From the NCBI GenBank assembly GCA_937996795.1, contig CALKUH010000067.1, positions 1 to 64,000 on the forward strand: a stretch of DNA of 64,000 nt, given 5' to 3'. Positions within the stretch are counted from its first letter, which is position 1. The number at the start of each line of letters is the position of its first letter. The position numbers were made by a program, and so were the translations under genes. Shown one piece after another: positions 60,170-64,000 of the stretch. Origin of the DNA: an uncultured Verrucomicrobiota bacterium. GTDB lineage: Bacteria; Verrucomicrobiota; Kiritimatiellia; CAIVKH01. The notes beneath the pieces were generated by a model, which saw only the letters and a program-made list of their open reading frames with translations, searched no databases and was not told the DNA's origin.

Positions 60170-60271
60170 GGCCACCAGCACCGAGTCCGCGATAGCCTGA
60201 AACAGCGGATATGGGTATGATCATAACGGGAACCTGACCAACGACTGGCGGTTAGTGTATGTGTGGGACAA
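60170..60271 (+). pseudogene. Decayed 102-base copy of an RHS segment
   Basis: Matches 58419-58520 without gaps at 93 of 102 positions. One change turns CGG into an in-frame TGA, so it cannot be translated as RHS. It starts GGCCACCAGCAC and ends GTGTGGGACAA, where the match stops abruptly. The surrounding 60048-60412 has no intact gene. Confidence 0.8.
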
Positions 60272-60412
60272 TAGTTATAGCGGCCGGGGTGTAGCCAGTG
60301 ACAATTGACAAATAGAGATGAGTGGCTGGTGAGATCGTGCGCAGGCAAGGCGAAATTGTGGGGGCTTCCGTTTCGTGATCCGCCGCTAGAATTGCGGAGG
60401 GGGCGTATTGTG

Positions 60413-61789
60413 ATGAACTGGGAACAGCTGCTGACTTCGACTCGTTTTCGAGCGAATGCGTCCGCGGTATGCAAGCACGATGCGCGCTCGCCGTACGATG
60501 CGGACATTGATCGCATTGTATTCTCCGGCAATTTTCGCCGGATGAGCAGAAAGACTCAGGTTCATCCTTTTGCTCCGAATGATCACGTACACACACGCCT
60601 TACCCATAGTCTCGAAGTTGCAGAGGTTGGAAAGGCGCTCGGAAAGTCGGTCGCACGCGAAATTGCAAAAGATTTGCCAAAGGGGATTGGACGGGATGAT
60701 CTGTCGACCATTCTTCAGGCCGCATGTCTGGCTCATGATATTGGCAACCCTCCGTTTGGACACGCTGGCGAATCCGCGATGTCTCACTGGTTTGATTCGG
60801 ATGGCGCGAGATACTTGGATGGACTGTCTCGGGAGGCGAAAAAAGACCTTTCTGTCTTTGAGGGCAATGCGCAGGGCTTTCGCATCATCGCGCAGACAGA
60901 TAACTACCGGTTTGACGGCGGATTACGCCTAACGTATGCAACATTGGGCGCATTTCTGAAATACCCGTGGAGCAGCAGAAGTACGCATCACGCCACAAAA
61001 TTCGGGGCGTTCATCACTGAGGAAGAGATTCTTGCCGATGTCGCAAAAACGTTGGGCTTAGTCAATGTTTCGCCGCATCGCTGGTGCAGGCACCCGCTGG
61101 CATTTCTTTCTGAGGCCTCAGACGATATCTGCTACGCAACCATCGATCTTGAGGATGCTGTTGAACTTGGAATTCTCAATTTTGACGATGTGGTTGATCT
61201 CTTGTTGAGAAGCATGAGCGGTTCGGCTCGCAGGGAGGTCAAAAAACGTTTCTGCAAGTCTCAGCGCGTTAATTTCGCACGACTCCGCGGCCCGGTATTC
61301 GATGCGCTGACGTCAGGCGCCGTCGAAGCGTTCATCAGCAAATACAAAGAAATAATGAACGGCACTTTTCACTCCGAGCTATTTATGGCACTGCCAAAGT
61401 CAGACCCCCGTCGGGCCGTCATTTCCGAGGCCAAAGAAGTCGCCACGAAGCGGATCTTTCCTGATCGCAAAAAGTTGGAGGCGGAGATCGGATGTTTGGC
61501 CACGTTCGAGTGTTTGCTTGATGCCTTTTGCGAGGCGGCGCTTGCATGTGCTCAGCAGCTCGCAAGTCCGAAGGGCGAGGCGTCAATGGGTTGGCGCTCC
61601 GAACTGATCATCAAACTATTGGCTGAGCATGCGCCGATGGCGGACAATGCCCCACGAGGGTTATCATGGAGCAAGCACATGTGCATTCGTCGCGTTCTGG
61701 ACTACATCTCTGGGATGACGGACAACTATGCCAGTTACCTTGCGAAACAATTGCAGGGCCTTCCCAGTGTCGTGCCGCAGAGACCCTGA
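60413..61789 (+). CDS. dgt: dNTP triphosphohydrolase (dGTPase type)
   Basis: 458 residues from ATG 60413 with GGAGGGGG upstream. HD-domain dNTPase: N-terminal YDADIDRIVFSGNFRRMSRK TQVHPF in sequence, RLTHSLEVAEVGKALGKSVA with the first His, H108-D109 in CLAHDIGNPPFGHAGE, LSVFEGNAQGFRII, then ASDDICYATIDLEDAVELGI carrying the last metal Asp. Hydrolyses dGTP to deoxyguanosine and triphosphate, and several homologues deplete dNTPs against phages. Monocistronic; lies at the far end of the accessory region. Confidence 0.92.
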   Translation: MNWEQLLTSTRFRANASAVCKHDARSPYDADIDRIVFSGNFRRMSRKTQVHPFAPNDHVHTRLTHSLEVAEVGKALGKSVAREIAKDLPKGIGRDDLSTILQAACLAHDIGNPPFGHAGESAMSHWFDSDGARYLDGLSREAKKDLSVFEGNAQGFRIIAQTDNYRFDGGLRLTYATLGAFLKYPWSSRSTHHATKFGAFITEEEILADVAKTLGLVNVSPHRWCRHPLAFLSEASDDICYATIDLEDAVELGILNFDDVVDLLLRSMSGSARREVKKRFCKSQRVNFARLRGPVFDALTSGAVEAFISKYKEIMNGTFHSELFMALPKSDPRRAVISEAKEVATKRIFPDRKKLEAEIGCLATFECLLDAFCEAALACAQQLASPKGEASMGWRSELIIKLLAEHAPMADNAPRGLSWSKHMCIRRVLDYISGMTDNYASYLAKQLQGLPSVVPQRP

Positions 61790-61925
61790 AGTTTGCAGTG
61801 TAATGGAACGTGGCGGTCTAATGCTGCCTCTGCCCTGTCTGCCAAATGCGCGCTGTAGGCTGGGTGGGCGCGATGTTGGTGCTTTTTGACTGGCCGGTAT
61901 TAGTCTGGCGGCACGGGGGCGGTTC

Positions 61926-62060
61926 TTGGTATTGGTAACTCCACGCCCAGTGAGGGCTTTGACTGACGAAGTCGCTTGCCTCGGGCCACCAGGCTTGGCT
62001 TCGTGTTGCTTCGCCGTGGCAAGCGGCGGGCCTTGGGGCGACTCGCGTTGCCGATACCAG
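61926..62060 (+). ncRNA. Candidate structured RNA
   Basis: The 530 bases from 61790 to 62319 contain no credible gene. Bases 61926-61939 (TTGGTATTGGTAAC) pair with 62047-62060 (GTTGCCGATACCAG) as a 14-bp helix with three G-U pairs that work only if the plus strand is transcribed. Inside are a 5-bp CGCCC/GGGCG helix (61944-61948 with 62036-62040) and an 8-bp CGCTTGCC/GGCAAGCG helix (61973-61980 with 62018-62025), nested in order. It matches no RNA family I can name (not tmRNA, RNase P or SRP). Confidence 0.45.
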
Positions 62061-62319
62061 CCTTGCGGCGTGATTGGGATCGATCGAGCGCGGCGCGGTA
62101 TGTCATGCCCCCGCTGTCGCGCGCGACATGCCCACTGCTCCAAGGGTGAATTCCTCCGTCCGTATATCGCTGCAACTTCTGGTCCTGCGGAGTGGTGGGG
62201 CTGCTTGCCTCGGACTGCCGTGACCGGGGTGGGCAAAATTGATCTTGTGTGGCGCCCCGCTTAATTCTACCACACCTATACGTTTTAGTCATGAAAGCAA
62301 TGCGGGCCTTTCGTCGGGA

Positions 62320-62622
62320 ATGCGTATGCGAGCGACTCTTCTTCGGCGGTGTTTGGAAGAACAGATTGACCGGTTGCGTGCGGAGGCTTGGTCGGCGGAC
62401 AGGCTGGCGCTCCTGCCTGGCGGGTATGATGTCGAGTCGGGTGGCCGGCTACTGCATGTGGAGCTGTCGGTGTTGGAGCGCAAGGGGAGCGAGGTTCGCA
62501 TCGGGATCTCAATTGATGACGGAAGTTTGTTCCGGACTCTCTGCCCGGTCAGCGCGAGTTTTGGCGTGAAGCTCGAATCGTTCGTGCGCGGGCGCGAGCC
62601 GATGTCCGCGACCGTGTCGTAG
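62320..62622 (+). CDS. Small hypothetical protein
   Basis: 100 residues from ATG 62320 (MRMRATLLRRCLEEQIDRLR). Pattern: an N-terminal helix, then LHVELSVLERKGSEVRIGIS and DDGSLFRTLCPVSASFGVKL, alternating strands. No motif. 29 bases ahead of the next exported gene on the same strand. The frame is open further upstream, without a better start. Confidence 0.5.
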   Translation: MRMRATLLRRCLEEQIDRLRAEAWSADRLALLPGGYDVESGGRLLHVELSVLERKGSEVRIGISIDDGSLFRTLCPVSASFGVKLESFVRGREPMSATVS

Positions 62623-62651
62623 GGGCGCCGGCGGGCGCGGAGGGGTGGGGC

Positions 62652-64000
62652 GTGAAACGTGCGGCACACGGGTGGGCGGGGTGGAGTGGCGTGCTGGTGG
62701 CGCTTTGGGCGTGGCCTGTTTTTGCGCAGTTCCAGCCGGGCACGACGAATCACTTCTTTGCCGAGGGCGATACGGGTGCGAGCTATCTTGCGTATTTTCC
62801 GACGTCGTACGATCCGAGCAATCCGCCGCCGATGATGGTGTATTTCGATCCCGCGGCGTGGGCGGAGTTCGGCCTGGAGAAGTTGAAGCCGAGCTGCGAG
62901 GCGGCGGGGTGGGTGCTGGTTTGTCCGTATGTGCTGAACAACGACAATTTGTTCCATACGCGCCGGGTCGAGTCCGAGGTCCTCTGGGATGCGCGCCGCC
63001 GCATCCCGCACAACCGGAGCCGCGTGTATCTCGCGGGACTGTCCGGCGGCGCGTGGCGCGCGAACCGGATCGCGCATGAGTTGCCCGGCGAGTTCGCGGG
63101 GGTGCTGTCGTTCGGGGGCTGGATCGGCTGGTACGACGAGATCAACCGGTTCCCGGACCGCCTCGCGGTGTGCACGGTGAACGGCGTGGGCGATCCCTCC
63201 AAGGTGCAGCAGGAGCCGGTGGACGAGTGGTACTACACGCAGACGCTGGTGCGCGTGCGCCATGTGTACTGGCACGGCGGGCACGACATTGCGCCGCCGG
63301 GCACCGTGGATGTGGCGCTTGCCTGGTTCGACGCGGATTATGCGGCGACGGGCTCGACGTTTGTCAGCGCGCTGGCCCCGGCGCTCGCGACGAATGCGTA
63401 TCTTCAGGCCACCTCTGCCGTCGCATCCGGGCAGTACACCGTCGCGGCGACGAATGCAGTGGAGATTTTGTGGCGGCACCCGGAGTCGGGCCTCACGCGC
63501 GGCGCGGACGAGCTGGTCGTGGCCTTGTTCGGAAGCAACACAATCCGTTCGCAGATCGCGCTGACGAATCCGCCCGCGGATGCGGCGGGGATCTCGCACG
63601 CGCTGATGCAGCGCGGGCTGCACTACCAGGAGGGGTTCCCCCGGGAGTGGGGGCGCGCGTTTCACGAGGCCGCGCTGGAGTTCAACCCGGCCAACGCGCG
63701 CGCGATGGCCGAGCTGGCCCGCGTGCTGCTTGGGGATGCGGAATGGCGGCACACGGAGTGGGCGCGCGCATCGGCGCTGCTGGCGGCGGCGCTGCAATTG
63801 AGCCCGACCAATTTCTACGTGAAAGAGCAGGCGGCCCGCTACGAGGCGGAATACGGCGGCCTTGAGCGGGCTCTCGCGTACGGTCGCGCCGCGCGCAGCA
63901 ATTATCTGGCGTCGATCCACGCCCAATTGGGTGGCTACACGTGGCCGCTGTATTACCTCGACCGGGACATCAACAGCTATCGGAGCCGGCTGGAGGAGGC
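62652..64000 (+). CDS. Exported alpha/beta hydrolase with C-terminal TPR-like region (runs off right edge)
   Basis: The frame runs from GTG 62652 to the end of the window without a stop: 449 codons visible. Signal peptide VKRAAHGWAGWSGVLVALWA ending FAQ. The hydrolase part (~30-230) has PPMMVYFDPAAWAEFG, the nucleophile elbow YLAGLSGGAWRANRIAHELP (G-L-S-G-G) and HVYWHGGHDIAPPGTVD with the catalytic His, as in PHB-depolymerase or predicted-esterase families. After ~330 come helical repeats (FHEAALEFNPANARAMAELA; ASALLAAALQLSPTNFYVKE) of TPR type. Possibly a secreted esterase; the fusion to TPR repeats is uncommon. Confidence 0.8.
   Translation, partial: MKRAAHGWAGWSGVLVALWAWPVFAQFQPGTTNHFFAEGDTGASYLAYFPTSYDPSNPPPMMVYFDPAAWAEFGLEKLKPSCEAAGWVLVCPYVLNNDNLFHTRRVESEVLWDARRRIPHNRSRVYLAGLSGGAWRANRIAHELPGEFAGVLSFGGWIGWYDEINRFPDRLAVCTVNGVGDPSKVQQEPVDEWYYTQTLVRVRHVYWHGGHDIAPPGTVDVALAWFDADYAATGSTFVSALAPALATNAYLQATSAVASGQYTVAATNAVEILWRHPESGLTRGADELVVALFGSNTIRSQIALTNPPADAAGISHALMQRGLHYQEGFPREWGRAFHEAALEFNPANARAMAELARVLLGDAEWRHTEWARASALLAAALQLSPTNFYVKEQAARYEAEYGGLERALAYGRAARSNYLASIHAQLGGYTWPLYYLDRDINSYRSRLEE

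Noticed and set aside
61664..62236. A 190-codon minus-strand frame after dgt
   Set aside because: Overlaps the end of dgt and the structured-RNA candidate, with biased composition and no recognisable domain.
61800..62280. tmRNA, RNase P RNA, SRP RNA or an integron attC site
   Set aside because: No tRNA-like ends or tag, no conserved RNase P cores, no SRP apical loop, and the R-box pattern of attC does not fit the helix ends.

Overview
The window is high-GC, densely coded bacterial chromosome. Several exported proteins are very long, rich in Thr-Asn and built from beta-sandwich repeats. They end in calcium-loop repeats of the DxDGDGLPDxWE type, and are accompanied by a YD-repeat/RHS protein and a TIGR03790 protein. 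With an FtsW/PBP pair, two large hybrid sensor kinases and a putative glucosylglycerate pathway, this points to a free-living Gram-negative of the Planctomycetes-Verrucomicrobia-Kiritimatiellota group. Kiritimatiellota or Verrucomicrobia is my best guess, by inference only: there is no rRNA or marker gene to settle it.

Layout. 1-960: start of an exported protein running off the left edge (minus strand). 1376-2037: a VapBC toxin-antitoxin pair with a readable promoter/operator. 2.1-8.7 kb: an island of lower-GC genes. It holds a coiled-coil protein, a membrane-anchored DUF4041/GIY-YIG protein, an HNH endonuclease, a three-helix membrane protein and a membrane-anchored NERD nuclease, and it lies between inverted copies of a ~240-bp composite noncoding repeat. 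This is the best candidate here for an undescribed (probably anti-phage) system. 8.7-19.9 kb: a polysaccharide deacetylase, a 2511-residue protein with two complete subtilisin domains, and a TIGR03790 protein. 19.9-25.4 kb: a minus-strand operon with mostly 1-4 nt overlaps (GT4 glycosyltransferase, HAD phosphatase, GT39-like membrane glycosyltransferase, small membrane protein, monooxygenase-fold protein). 25.5-31.9 kb: a glucosylglycerate cluster (GpgS, degenerate M20 protein, GT4, GH13_18 phosphorylase, glycerate kinase). 32.0-35.2 kb: a FIST sensor overlapping a hybrid histidine kinase. 35.2-37.0 kb: histone-deacetylase-like protein and RsmE. 37.0-38.4 kb: remnant of a probable methyltransferase and an ImmA/IrrE-like pair. 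38.4-42.0 kb: a two-gene ABC exporter with asymmetric ATP sites. 42.2-47.9 kb: PBP, FtsW/RodA and a second hybrid kinase paralogous to the first.

A tRNA-Met(CAU) with a strong terminator at 48.0 kb marks the edge of a second accessory region, 48.1-60.3 kb. It contains an integration-scar-like stretch with a lone CRISPR-like repeat, a conserved Cys/His protein, a DUF900 hydrolase, an outer-membrane barrel with an EF-hand, a carbohydrate-binding-like exported protein, and an RHS protein with a CBM48-like domain inside its shell. The RHS gene is followed by a possible partner gene and a decayed 102-nt copy of itself. A dGTPase, a structured-RNA candidate and an exported alpha/beta hydrolase running off the right edge finish the window.

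Dispersed repeats matter here. A palindromic hairpin element occurs twice between genes and once inside the RHS coding sequence, where its stem carries paired compensatory changes. A MITE-like inverted repeat lies between gpgS and the adjacent glycosyltransferase gene, and a 17-bp dyad occurs three times upstream of envelope genes.
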